Source: JTS-RE37 sp963756115
GTDB taxonomy: Bacteria; Bacteroidota; Bacteroidia; Flavobacteriales; Flavobacteriaceae
Direction: 5' to 3'
NCBI GenBank assembly: GCA_963756115.1
Contig: CAVWMN010000002.1
Coordinates: 558,001 to 622,000 of the forward strand
Length of the DNA: 64,000 nucleotides
Part shown: positions 1-7,993 of the stretch, piece by piece
Layout of the letters: each line of letters starts with the position of its first letter
How positions within the stretch are numbered: position 1 is the stretch's first letter
Position numbers and translations under genes: made by a program
Notes under the pieces: model-generated
What the model saw: the letters and a program-made list of their open reading frames with translations, nothing else
What the model was told of the DNA's origin: nothing
Databases searched by the model: none

Positions 1-33
1 CGTCTCAAACAAGTTTGGCCGGCTCCGGGAAAC

Positions 34-64
34 AAAAAAACCCACGCGTTTCCGCGTGGGTTTT
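34..64 (-). terminator. Terminator downstream of tRNA-Val
   Basis: An 8-bp perfect stem (CCCACGCG at 41-48 with CGCGTGGG at 53-60, four-base loop) is followed on the minus strand by seven T (the A run at 34-40). It lies just after the minus-strand tRNA-Val. The four T at 61-64 on the other side could make it act weakly in both directions. Confidence 0.85.
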
Positions 65-74
65 CTGCTTGATG

Positions 75-149
75 TGGGCCCTACTGGGTTCGAACCAGTG
101 ACCCCCTGCTTGTAAGGCAGGTGCTCTGAACCAGCTGAGCTAAGAGCCC
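75..149 (-). tRNA. tRNA-Val (anticodon TAC)
   Basis: The minus strand folds into a standard cloverleaf: acceptor GGGCTCT pairs with AGGGCCC, the D arm has AGCTCAGCTGG, the anticodon stem CCTGC/GCAGG encloses the loop CTTACAA, and the T arm has GGTTCGAACCC. The loop gives anticodon TAC, which reads valine codons. The 3' CCA is not encoded. It stands alone between folC and a strong terminator and has its own promoter-like element at 216-250. Confidence 0.95.
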
Positions 150-169
150 CACAAAATAATCCCTTCTAT

Positions 170-213
170 GGAGGGCCTGCGCCCTCCGAAGCTACGTGAG
201 TAGCGTAGGAGGG
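170..213 (-). repeat. Overlapping inverted repeats between folC and tRNA-Val
   Basis: GCCCTCC (181-187) can pair with GGAGGGC (170-176), or its CCCTCC (182-187) can pair with GGAGGG (208-213), with an inner GCTA/TAGC pair. The two hairpins exclude each other because they share one arm. There is no T run next to either. A related sequence sits in a variable helix of the 23S gene (15538-15570). Confidence 0.7.
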
Positions 214-215
214 TG

Positions 216-250
216 CAAATATAAGATTGTTTTTTGGTACGATAAACAAA
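216..250 (-). promoter_or_regulatory. Bacteroidota-type promoter for tRNA-Val
   Basis: On the minus strand a perfect -7 element TATATTTG (216-223) is preceded, 23 bp upstream, by TTTG (247-250), which fits the family -33 element at the long end of its usual spacing. It lies 67 bp upstream of the tRNA 5' end and 25 bp beyond the folC stop codon. Confidence 0.65.
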
Positions 251-274
251 ATTATTGAAAAAATATGCCAGTAA

Positions 275-1486
275 CTAAACGACCTCAGCTACCGTAAATG
301 TGCTACCGCCTACAAATATAATATCATCCGGACCCGCTGCCTGGAGGGCGGCGCTGAGCGCATCCTGAACCGACAGGTAGGCCTTTCCGTTAAGCATAAA
401 TTCTGCCGCATGTTGTTGTAAAATCGTGGCATCAAGCCCCCGGGGAATATCGGGCCTGCAAAAATAGTAATGGGCATCAACGGGGAATAACGGTAAAATC
501 CCGGCTAAATTTTTCTCCTTTACGAATCCCAGTACCAGGTGTAGCCGCTTATGGTCTTGCTGCAACAGCTGCTCCACAACAATAGCCAGTCCTTCTGAGT
601 TATGCGCCGTATCGCAAATCACTTTCGGATTTTTTTGGAGTACCTGCCATCTGCCCATCAGGCCGGTATTTGCCACAACCCTGCTGAGGCCGTTCCTGAT
701 GTGTGCTTCACTCACCTTAAATCGTTTCAGTTGTTGCAGGGTGGCAATAACCCCTTTCACATTCCGGGGCTGGTAATTGCCGGGTAATTCGGTAGTATGG
801 TCCGACTGTATTTCTTTCGCAGCGAACACAATTGGAGCGTTTCGCTCCGAGGCGATTTGAATAAAAAGCGGAGCGATCTCCTCCTGGTATTCACTGATTA
901 CAACCGGGACCCCCGCCTTGATGATCCCCGCCTTTTCGGCTGTGATCTTCAGCAAAGTGTCGCCCAGGATCTCGGTGTGATCCATGCCGATATTGGTTAT
1001 CAGGGATACTTCCGGGATTATGATATTCGTTGAATCCAGTCGCCCGCCCAGTCCAACCTCCACCACGGCAATATCTACTTTCTTTTTAGCAAAGTACTCA
1101 AATGCCATGCCAACGGTCATTTCAAAGAAAGATAGTCTGTGGGATTCCAGGAATGGTCTGTTTTGGTCTATAAAATCAATGACGAACTGCTGGTCAACCG
1201 TTTCTCCGTTGATCCTGATCCGCTCCCTGAAATCCTTTAAATGCGGCGATGTGTAGAGTCCGACTGTATACCCGGCTTCCTGGAGTATGGAGGCTAACAT
1301 ATGGCTGCTGGAACCTTTTCCGTTTGTGCCGGCAATATGGATACTCCTGAATTTTGTATGGGGTTCCGCGAGGTGGGCTGCAAGGGCCTGGATATTATCC
1401 AGCTTGGCGATCAGTGCGCTCTTGCCGACTTGCTGGTACATTGGAAGTTGTGCGAACATCCAAGCCAGGGTTTCCTGGTAGGTCAT
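275..1486 (-). CDS. folC: Bifunctional dihydrofolate synthase / folylpolyglutamate synthase
   Basis: Cytoplasmic Mur-ligase-family enzyme that adds glutamate to dihydropteroate and to folates, so that folate is made and retained. The 403-residue length is normal. The ATP-binding loop GTNGKGS is at residues 53-59 and the family TSPHL motif at 78-82; further on, a GGRLDSTN stretch and a CDTAHN motif match the folate-ligase branch and its C-terminal domain. The start codon is 3 bp after the tonB-like stop, so folC is probably the last gene of the exbB-exbD-tonB transcript. This is a flavobacterial arrangement of convenience; I see no functional link between folate and TonB energy transfer. Confidence 0.95.
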   Translation of the reverse strand: MTYQETLAWMFAQLPMYQQVGKSALIAKLDNIQALAAHLAEPHTKFRSIHIAGTNGKGSSSHMLASILQEAGYTVGLYTSPHLKDFRERIRINGETVDQQFVIDFIDQNRPFLESHRLSFFEMTVGMAFEYFAKKKVDIAVVEVGLGGRLDSTNIIIPEVSLITNIGMDHTEILGDTLLKITAEKAGIIKAGVPVVISEYQEEIAPLFIQIASERNAPIVFAAKEIQSDHTTELPGNYQPRNVKGVIATLQQLKRFKVSEAHIRNGLSRVVANTGLMGRWQVLQKNPKVICDTAHNSEGLAIVVEQLLQQDHKRLHLVLGFVKEKNLAGILPLFPVDAHYYFCRPDIPRGLDATILQQHAAEFMLNGKAYLSVQDALSAALQAAGPDDIIFVGGSTFTVAEVV

Positions 1487-1489
1487 TGC

Positions 1490-2389
1490 CTATTCCCCTA
1501 GTTTAAAGTTTACTACAACAAAGCCAACCTGCTGGCTGGGTGCCTTGGAATCAAAATTCCATTTATGGAGGAATGCTGTTTTCCGGGCTGGGTCTAACAA
1601 ACACGGATGGTTATTGGTGGTACCTTTTACCCCCGGGGTGGCATTGATCACCTTCCCGTTCCGGTCAACGACGATCTTTACGACTACCCTTCCTTCCTCG
1701 TTGCAGTCCTGCTGTACCTTTCCCTGGCTGACCAGGGAACGGCCATTGAGGCCATATCCGCCGGTACCACTGCCGGTACCCGGAGTGCCATAATACGAGG
1801 TAGCATATGGGTCCCCATCCGGATCTCCCTTGTCACCGGCCCTGGCATCATCGCCTTCACTGCCGGTGGCGGTACCATCGGATTTGTTGAGGCCTCCCAT
1901 CAGTTCGTCCAGTTTCTTTTTCTTAGCTTCCTGCTCCTGTCTTGCTTTCTCCTCGGCTGCTTTCTGTTCCGCAGCTATCCGTTCCGCCTGAGCCTTTGCC
2001 TGCCTTGTTGCTTCCTCGGCCTTCCGTTTCGCTTCTTGTTGCTGTTTGATCCTGATGGCTTCAGGATCTTCCCGGGTTAGGACCTTTTCAGTTGCCTTTT
2101 CGGTAACATCCTCTTCAGCGATCTCTTCCGGGGGGGCGGCCTTTTCTTCTTCCACAACTTGTTCTTCAACCACTTCCTGCGGCTCAGCAGGCTGAGATTT
2201 CACCTTCTCCTTTGGCTGTTCAGTCCCCATTCCAAACTCCATGGTTCCAAAATTTACGGTAATCCCATTTTCAATGGGCGGTTCCATATAGCTCAGTCCG
2301 ATATAAAAAAGCAATAGGAGGAGTGCGCTCAACAAGGCTGTTGTCAGCGTAAAGGATTTTTTCTTATGTTTTGTATCCAGTAATGACAT
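1490..2389 (-). CDS. TonB-like energy transducer
   Basis: Inner-membrane protein that carries proton-motive energy to outer-membrane transporters. Of 299 residues, about 14-36 form the single membrane anchor. A long acidic and then Lys/Glu/Ala-rich helical stretch (about 55-165) replaces the proline-rich rod of enterobacterial TonB and should span the periplasm. After a Gly-rich linker, the last 90 residues look like a TonB C-terminal domain (VVVKIVVDRNGKV, then a closing strand GFVVVNFKLGE). Its ATG overlaps the exbD stop by one base (TAATG), which implies translational coupling. TolA-like character of the central helix means a Tol role instead of TonB cannot be excluded. Confidence 0.85.
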   Translation of the reverse strand: MSLLDTKHKKKSFTLTTALLSALLLLLFYIGLSYMEPPIENGITVNFGTMEFGMGTEQPKEKVKSQPAEPQEVVEEQVVEEEKAAPPEEIAEEDVTEKATEKVLTREDPEAIRIKQQQEAKRKAEEATRQAKAQAERIAAEQKAAEEKARQEQEAKKKKLDELMGGLNKSDGTATGSEGDDARAGDKGDPDGDPYATSYYGTPGTGSGTGGYGLNGRSLVSQGKVQQDCNEEGRVVVKIVVDRNGKVINATPGVKGTTNNHPCLLDPARKTAFLHKWNFDSKAPSQQVGFVVVNFKLGE

Positions 2390-2775
2390 TAGTTGGGCCG
2401 CACAGCCAGGATTACCTTATAATTATTCCTATTGGCAATATCCATTACATTAACCGCCTCCCTGATGGCGACACTCTCTTCTGCCCTGAGAATAATTGTG
2501 GGTTTATCCTTGCCCTGCAAAGCTTTTTTTAATTCAATTTCTATGTATTCCCCGTTGATCCGTTCATTATTCACATAATATTCCAGGTTCTTGTTGATGG
2601 TTACTGAAACATTTTGTGTATTGGTTGATTTACCTTTAGCCTTAGGCAATAGTAAGTCGAGCGCGTTCGGTGAATTTGCTGTAAGCATAAAGAATATCAG
2701 CAACAGGAAAACAATATCCGTCATAGACGACATACTGAAATCCGGGCTAACCTTATTTCTTCCTTTCAGTTTCAT
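2389..2775 (-). CDS. exbD: ExbD/TolR-type biopolymer transport protein
   Basis: A 128-residue protein with one N-terminal membrane helix (about residues 19-35) and a small periplasmic domain. The helix carries the family signature: SMTDIVFLLLIFFML holds the conserved aspartate that takes part in proton flow through the ExbB-ExbD motor. The gene begins 9 bp after exbB and overlaps the tonB-like gene, so the three are certainly one transcription unit. The motor would energise TonB-dependent uptake at the outer membrane. Confidence 0.93.
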   Translation of the reverse strand: MKLKGRNKVSPDFSMSSMTDIVFLLLIFFMLTANSPNALDLLLPKAKGKSTNTQNVSVTINKNLEYYVNNERINGEYIEIELKKALQGKDKPTIILRAEESVAIREAVNVMDIANRNNYKVILAVRPN

Positions 2776-2784
2776 AACAGGTTT

Positions 2785-3477
2785 CTATACAGGTTCATTC
2801 AAAAGATCCAGGAACTCCACGGCATTTGCTTCCATCTTATGGATGACCTTATCGGTACGGTTCACCAGGTGGTTATATCCCATATAGGCAATTATACCTA
2901 CGATTAGTCCGGCTACAGTCGTGGTCATGGCAGTGTAGATCCCGGACGCCAGTGCTCCCATTTCCGCCTGTCCGCCACTACTCGCCATCTGGTGGAAAGC
3001 AATGATCATACCAATTACAGTACCCAGGAATCCTATCATGGGTGCGGCTCCGGCCACCGTAGCTAAAACGCTGACGTTCTTTTCCAGTTTATAGACCTCA
3101 AGGGTCCCGGCATTCTCAATGGCAGTATTGATATCATCCAAAGGCTTTCCTATACGGGAAACCCCTTTTTCTGTTAACCGGGCTACCGGGGAATCGGTTT
3201 GTGCACATAAAATCCTGGCAGCTTCCAGCTTGCCATTCATGATGTGGTCCCGTATCTGGTTCATGAAATTTTTGTCGATCTGGGAAGCTGCTTTAATCGC
3301 CAGCAAGCGTTCAAAATAAATATACAACGCTACCGCCAGCATGGCAAACAGCACTGAAATAATTACAATACTGCCGGCACCACCGCTAAAGATCAAATCA
3401 ATTACCGAAAGGGTCTTTTCTTCTGAGGCAATTTCACCAATTTGGGACTCATCAACAAGGTCCTGTAATATCATCAT
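2785..3477 (-). CDS. exbB: ExbB/TolQ/MotA-type proton channel protein
   Basis: A 230-residue inner-membrane protein, the proton-channel ring of the ExbB-ExbD-TonB motor. It has an N-terminal helix (about residues 30-55), a cytoplasmic domain, and two C-terminal helices; the stretch VAGAAPMIGFLGTVIGMI is the typical MotA/TolQ/ExbB signature, with the Thr/Gly-rich pore lining. It starts with ATGATG at 3477. A 50-bp gap separates it from nhaD upstream on the same strand, so a promoter there is possible, but I do not see a good TAnnTTTG element. Confidence 0.93.
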   Translation of the reverse strand: MMILQDLVDESQIGEIASEEKTLSVIDLIFSGGAGSIVIISVLFAMLAVALYIYFERLLAIKAASQIDKNFMNQIRDHIMNGKLEAARILCAQTDSPVARLTEKGVSRIGKPLDDINTAIENAGTLEVYKLEKNVSVLATVAGAAPMIGFLGTVIGMIIAFHQMASSGGQAEMGALASGIYTAMTTTVAGLIVGIIAYMGYNHLVNRTDKVIHKMEANAVEFLDLLNEPV

Positions 3478-3527
3478 ATACGTTCTCGTATTAAAGTTGC
3501 CCTAATAACGGTATTTTATCGATAAAA

Positions 3528-4901
3528 TTATGCGTTGAGTACTAAATTTCGAATTAACATAAAACAAGCTGCTCCTGCTATAAACCCTAGGAATGCCAGC
3601 CATGCAATTTTCTTCAGATACCAGAAAAAATCAATTTTCTCCATCCCCATGGCTACTACCCCAGCAGCCGAACCGATTATGAGGATGCTACCGCCCGTTC
3701 CGGCCGAATAAGCGATATAATGCCAGACAGGATCATCAATGGGAACGGAGAACATCCCCATACTGGCAGCAACCAGCGGAACATTGTCAATTACTGCCGA
3801 ACCCAATCCCAGGATCAGTACCACAAGATCCGAAACATGTTCCCCCACAGATTCCGTTCCCATCATAGGCATGGTCTTGTCAAGGGTCTCTGCAAAGTGG
3901 AACAGCATCCCCAGGGATTCAAGTGCAGCAACTGCCAGTAAGATTCCCAGGAAGAAAAGGATACTCGGCAACTCAATTTTGGATAGGGATTTATGCACCG
4001 GGCTGTGGTGGCCCACGGTATCCGATCGTCCTTCAACATCGATTGCATCGGAAATGGAAAATTTAAAGCTGCTGTACAATTCGGCAAAAGTGGCCACAAC
4101 AGCCAGTGACAACATCATTCCAACATACGGTGGTAAATGGGTAATGGTCTTAAAAAAAGGCACAAAAACAATTGAACCCAACCCCAGATAGAGCATCGTG
4201 GGTCCGTATTTGGATTTCAGGGGTTCATCATCTTCGGGATATGCCTCAAATTTGCCCGAAAACGCTTTGTACCTGCTGGCAACGAGTACGGGAATAACCA
4301 TACAGACGATGGAGGGTACCAGCACATGCTCAATCAATTGAAGGGCACTAACCTTGTTGCCAATCCACAACATAGTTGTGGTAACATCACCTATTGGCGA
4401 CCATGCACCGCCGGCATTGGCTGCTATGATGATCATACCGGCAAACCATAAGCGGGTTTCCCGTACTTTGACTACTTTCTGCAGGATGGTAACAAGCACG
4501 ATGGTGGCTGTTAAATTATCTATGATTGCGGACAGGATAAATGCCAGTATGGAGAAGAGCCAGAGCAGTTTCCGTTTACTCTTGGTCTTTATATACCCTT
4601 TAATGGTGGCAAATCCATCAAAATAATCGATGATTTCTACGATGGTCATAGCCCCCAACAGGAAGACGAGGATCTCAGCAGTCTTTCCCAGGTGGTGTAG
4701 CAGAATATCATCTATAAGGGAAGGTTCCAGTTCCTTAAGATCTGTATTCACTTCAAATACCGGAAGATGGGCAAGTGCAATTATCGCCCAGAGGATGGCC
4801 ATCATGGCCAGGGCGGGAATTAGCTTGTCGACTTTCAGGCTATGCTCCAGGGTTATGGCAAGGTACCCTACAATAAATACGATAACAATAATGGTTTCCA
4901 T
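3528..4901 (-). CDS. nhaD: Sodium:proton antiporter, NhaD family
   Basis: A 457-residue protein with about 12 hydrophobic segments that exchanges Na+ (or Li+) for H+ across the inner membrane; this is the usual sodium pump of marine Bacteroidota. The paired core motifs of the ion-transporter superfamily are visible: a first half around SAIIDNLTATIV and GGAWSPIGDVTTTM, and a second around SAVIDNVPLVAASMGM and GTGGSILIIGSAAGV, each with the Asp-Asn pair expected at the ion site. It begins 14 bp after the dehydrogenase gene, so the two are co-transcribed. Sodium export and glutamate metabolism together suggest adaptation to salt (inference). Confidence 0.92.
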   Translation of the reverse strand: METIIVIVFIVGYLAITLEHSLKVDKLIPALAMMAILWAIIALAHLPVFEVNTDLKELEPSLIDDILLHHLGKTAEILVFLLGAMTIVEIIDYFDGFATIKGYIKTKSKRKLLWLFSILAFILSAIIDNLTATIVLVTILQKVVKVRETRLWFAGMIIIAANAGGAWSPIGDVTTTMLWIGNKVSALQLIEHVLVPSIVCMVIPVLVASRYKAFSGKFEAYPEDDEPLKSKYGPTMLYLGLGSIVFVPFFKTITHLPPYVGMMLSLAVVATFAELYSSFKFSISDAIDVEGRSDTVGHHSPVHKSLSKIELPSILFFLGILLAVAALESLGMLFHFAETLDKTMPMMGTESVGEHVSDLVVLILGLGSAVIDNVPLVAASMGMFSVPIDDPVWHYIAYSAGTGGSILIIGSAAGVVAMGMEKIDFFWYLKKIAWLAFLGFIAGAACFMLIRNLVLNA

Positions 4902-4915
4902 ACGTGGTCGGTGTA

Positions 4916-6142
4916 TTAAATGAGTTGTTTTATTGCAATTTCAAATGCAGTCCTACTGAGATTGGTTTTAGACGCATCGTGTTTAAAGATATTGAAAATT
5001 GCCTTTCTAATGGTCTCCGAGGTATCATTAAATATCAATTCGTCATCCATTCCAACCCTTCGTTCCATAAAATAGGCGAAAACCCGGGCCATTCCACAAT
5101 TTGAAATAAAATCCGGGATAAGGCTAACCCGTTCATCTGTATATTCCATAATGGGCCCAAAAAAGATTTCCTTATCGGCAAATGGTACATTGGCACCGCA
5201 GGAGATGACTTCCAGGCCCGTATCGATCATCGTCGCAATCTGTTCTCTTGTAACGAGTCGGGATGCAGCGCAGGGAACAAAAATTTCCGTGGGTATTTTC
5301 CATATCTGTTCATTGATCACCTCGAACGGGATCAACTTTTCCGTCATCAGGGCGTTCCCTTTTTTGTTTTTAAAGAACTCCTGGATTTCCTCAAAACTGA
5401 AACCCTCTTCCTTTACCACCCCCCCGGCCCTGTCAATGATCCCCACTACCCGGGCACCCATACCTGCCAGGTAATATGCGGCGGCGGATCCAACATTTCC
5501 AAATCCCTGAACCACAGCCCTTTTTCCCACAATCCCGTTGTGGTAAATATCATAATAGTGCTTTACTGCCTGCGCCACACCATAGCCGGTAATCATGTCT
5601 GCGACTGTATATTTCCGACTTTGGTCCGGGGAATAGGCGCTGCTTTCCAAAACTTTGATCACACCAAGCCGCAACTGGCCAATTCTATTGATCTTATCCG
5701 CTTCAGTGGGTTTGAAATGCCCGTTGAATACGCCTTCCTGCGGATGCCAAACGCCCGCATCTTCGGTTATGGGGATCACTTCATGTATCTCGTCTACATT
5801 CAGGTCGCCCCCCGTTCCATAATAACTTTTCAGCAAGGGTGCCACTGCATTGTACCATCGTTCCAAAACACCTTTTTTCCTTGGATCCGAAGGGTCGAAA
5901 TTGATACCTGATTTAGCACCGCCTATGGGTGGGCCGGAGACCGTGAATTTCACTTCCATGGTCTTTGCAAGGGAAAGCACCTCATTATAATCCAACCCTA
6001 CACGCATCCGGGTACCCCCGCCGGCAGCCCCGCCCCGCAGGGAATTGATGACCGTCCAGCCTTCTGCTTCGGTTTCAGGATCCTTCCAGTTAAAAACTAT
6101 TTCCGGGGGCTTATTTTCATATATTTTTAATAGCTCTTTCAT
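4916..6142 (-). CDS. Glu/Leu/Phe/Val-type dehydrogenase
   Basis: NAD(P)-dependent amino acid dehydrogenase that deaminates glutamate or a branched/aromatic amino acid to the 2-oxo acid. The 408-residue protein has the dimerisation/catalytic domain first, with the glycine-rich RGGAAGGGTRMR and the catalytic-lysine motif PIGGAKSGI (about residue 85), and then a Rossmann domain with GFGNVGSAAAYYLAGMGARV. The substrate cannot be told from motifs alone. It heads the minus-strand run to nhaD, and a TATATTTG element lies 132 bp upstream of its start. Confidence 0.9.
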   Translation of the reverse strand: MKELLKIYENKPPEIVFNWKDPETEAEGWTVINSLRGGAAGGGTRMRVGLDYNEVLSLAKTMEVKFTVSGPPIGGAKSGINFDPSDPRKKGVLERWYNAVAPLLKSYYGTGGDLNVDEIHEVIPITEDAGVWHPQEGVFNGHFKPTEADKINRIGQLRLGVIKVLESSAYSPDQSRKYTVADMITGYGVAQAVKHYYDIYHNGIVGKRAVVQGFGNVGSAAAYYLAGMGARVVGIIDRAGGVVKEEGFSFEEIQEFFKNKKGNALMTEKLIPFEVINEQIWKIPTEIFVPCAASRLVTREQIATMIDTGLEVISCGANVPFADKEIFFGPIMEYTDERVSLIPDFISNCGMARVFAYFMERRVGMDDELIFNDTSETIRKAIFNIFKHDASKTNLSRTAFEIAIKQLI

Positions 6143-6448
6143 TACAATTGAAGTTTAGATATGAGACTGAATTCGCTGCTCTTTTAGTTTCTGTATTCTG
6201 TGATCCTCTCCCCAAAAGGGTTAGTGTTGCCTCATAATTTCCGGAAATTTCAATCGTGTTTGTACGGAATTGACAAATATATAAATATTGCGTTGGTTTC
6301 CTGATGTTTCCCGAAGCGAAGAACCATCGGTTTGGAATGATTTGTCATTTGACCTGATTAAAGAATTCTCAATTCGGGACGGCAATACCTAAAAATTAAC
6401 CAACATACACCTATATTTGTATACTTTTTTTAACAATTTCATATCAGA
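6143..6448. promoter_or_regulatory. Divergent promoter region
   Basis: This 306-bp gap between two divergent genes holds one -7 element for each: TATATTTG on the minus strand at 6274-6281 (toward the dehydrogenase) and TATATTTG on the plus strand at 6412-6419 (30 bp before the acyl-CoA dehydrogenase ATG). No clear TTG lies 20 bp upstream of either, so both may depend on an activator. I see no open frame or RNA gene here. Confidence 0.6.
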
Positions 6449-7591
6449 ATGGATTTTACTCTTTCAGAAGAACAGTTGATGATTCGGCAGGCGGCAAGGG
6501 ATTTTGCACAAAATGAACTCCTGCCGGGTGTCATCGAGCGGGACGATGCGCAGCGCTTCCCTGCAGAACAGGTCAAACGAATGGGCGAACTTGGTTTTTT
6601 AGGCATGATGGTGGACCCTAAGTATGGTGGAAGCGGACTGGATTCCCTTTCCTATGTGGTCACCATGGAGGAGTTATCCAAGGTAGACGCATCAGCTTCG
6701 GTTATAGTTTCCGTAAATAATTCCCTGGTTTGCTGGGGGCTGGAAACCTATGGGACAGAGGAACAAAAATCGAAATACCTCACCCGGCTGGCGTCCGGGG
6801 AATGCATAGGTGCCTTCTGCCTTTCAGAGCCAGAGGCCGGAAGCGATGCCACTTCCCAGAAAACAACCGCTTTGGACAAGGGGGACCATTACATCCTTAA
6901 CGGGACCAAGAACTGGATCACCAACGGAAATTCTGCTGAAATATATATCGTGATAGCACAGACCGACAGGGATAAAGGCCATAAAGGAATTAATGCGTTG
7001 ATCGTAGAGAAAAATATGCCCGGATTTGAAGTGGGGCCCAAGGAGAATAAACTCGGGATCCGCGGGAGCGATACACATTCCCTCATTTTTAACGATGTAA
7101 AGGTTCCAAAGGAAAACAGGCTGGGCGAAGACGGATTTGGTTTTAAGTTTGCCATGAAGACCCTTGCCGGGGGCCGTATCGGGATTGCTGCGCAGGCACT
7201 GGGGATCGCTGCAGGGGCCTACGAAATAGCCAGAAAATATTCCCAGGAACGAAAAGCCTTTGGCAAGGAAATCAGCAAACACCAGGCAATCGCCTTTAAA
7301 CTTGCTGATATGCATACCGAGATCGAAGCAGCACGGATGCTGGTTTACAGGGCGGCCTGGGATAAGGACAAGGGACATGATTACGATCTTTCCGGCGCTA
7401 TGGCCAAACTCTATGCATCCAAGGTGGCGATGGATGCCACTGTGGAGGCAGTACAGATCCTGGGAGGCAACGGATATGTGAAAGATTACCATGTAGAGCG
7501 CATGATGCGGGATGCTAAAATTACCCAGATCTATGAAGGTACTTCCGAAATCCAGAAAATTGTGATCTCCCGAGGCATCCTGCGGGATTGA
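6449..7591 (+). CDS. Acyl-CoA dehydrogenase
   Basis: Flavoenzyme that makes the 2,3-double bond in fatty acyl-CoA or short branched acyl-CoA, passing electrons to ETF. Its 380 residues match the family length. Visible marks are CLSEPEAGSD (flavin/substrate region, about residues 129-138), NGTKNWITNG, the HQAIAFKLADM region, ILGGNGYV, and near the C terminus QIYEGTSEIQ, where the glutamate of YEGT is the catalytic base of the short/medium-chain branch. It stands alone on the plus strand with its own promoter element. Confidence 0.93.
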   Translation: MDFTLSEEQLMIRQAARDFAQNELLPGVIERDDAQRFPAEQVKRMGELGFLGMMVDPKYGGSGLDSLSYVVTMEELSKVDASASVIVSVNNSLVCWGLETYGTEEQKSKYLTRLASGECIGAFCLSEPEAGSDATSQKTTALDKGDHYILNGTKNWITNGNSAEIYIVIAQTDRDKGHKGINALIVEKNMPGFEVGPKENKLGIRGSDTHSLIFNDVKVPKENRLGEDGFGFKFAMKTLAGGRIGIAAQALGIAAGAYEIARKYSQERKAFGKEISKHQAIAFKLADMHTEIEAARMLVYRAAWDKDKGHDYDLSGAMAKLYASKVAMDATVEAVQILGGNGYVKDYHVERMMRDAKITQIYEGTSEIQKIVISRGILRD

Positions 7592-7993
7592 GCATGCATT
7601 GCAGGTATCTTAAGTATCCCAAGGGTGGAGGTTTGACTGTGACTGGCACAGTAGTAATTCCTTGCCATATCCAGGCAGCATACAACGGTCGGGGTATAGT
7701 ATTATAACCCCCTTTGTAAGGACCGATCTGTTTACACCCTGTGTAAAAGTGTAAAATCGCAACATATTTTCTGATTTATCGGTGCATCCTAACAATTGTA
7801 CCTGCCCCGGCTCGACAAATCTGCCAGCCAATTAAATTATACATTATTAATCCATCAATGAATTGCGGTAATAATTTATAAATTGCATTTATTCCATCAA
7901 TTTTTTTTAAATACCTGATTTCTTCTTGGAAATGGAGTAGAATGCTAAATTAATCCTAGCTTTATTGGTATTTTTGTATAAATATCACAATCT
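7592..7993. other. Intergenic region before gltB
   Basis: No convincing gene. An imperfect stem (GGGGTATA at 7691-7698, TATAACCCC at 7703-7711) lies 100 bp after the acyl-CoA dehydrogenase stop and may be a weak terminator. GTGTAAAA is repeated in tandem at about 7741-7756. The second half is very rich in A+T. A -7-like TATTTTTG (7969-7976) precedes the gltB start by 17 bp, with no clear -33 partner. Confidence 0.5.

Noticed and set aside
7610..7831. Minus-strand frame of 73 codons after the acyl-CoA dehydrogenase
   Set aside because: No start signal or family; the sequence is AT-rich spacer DNA with a weak stem.
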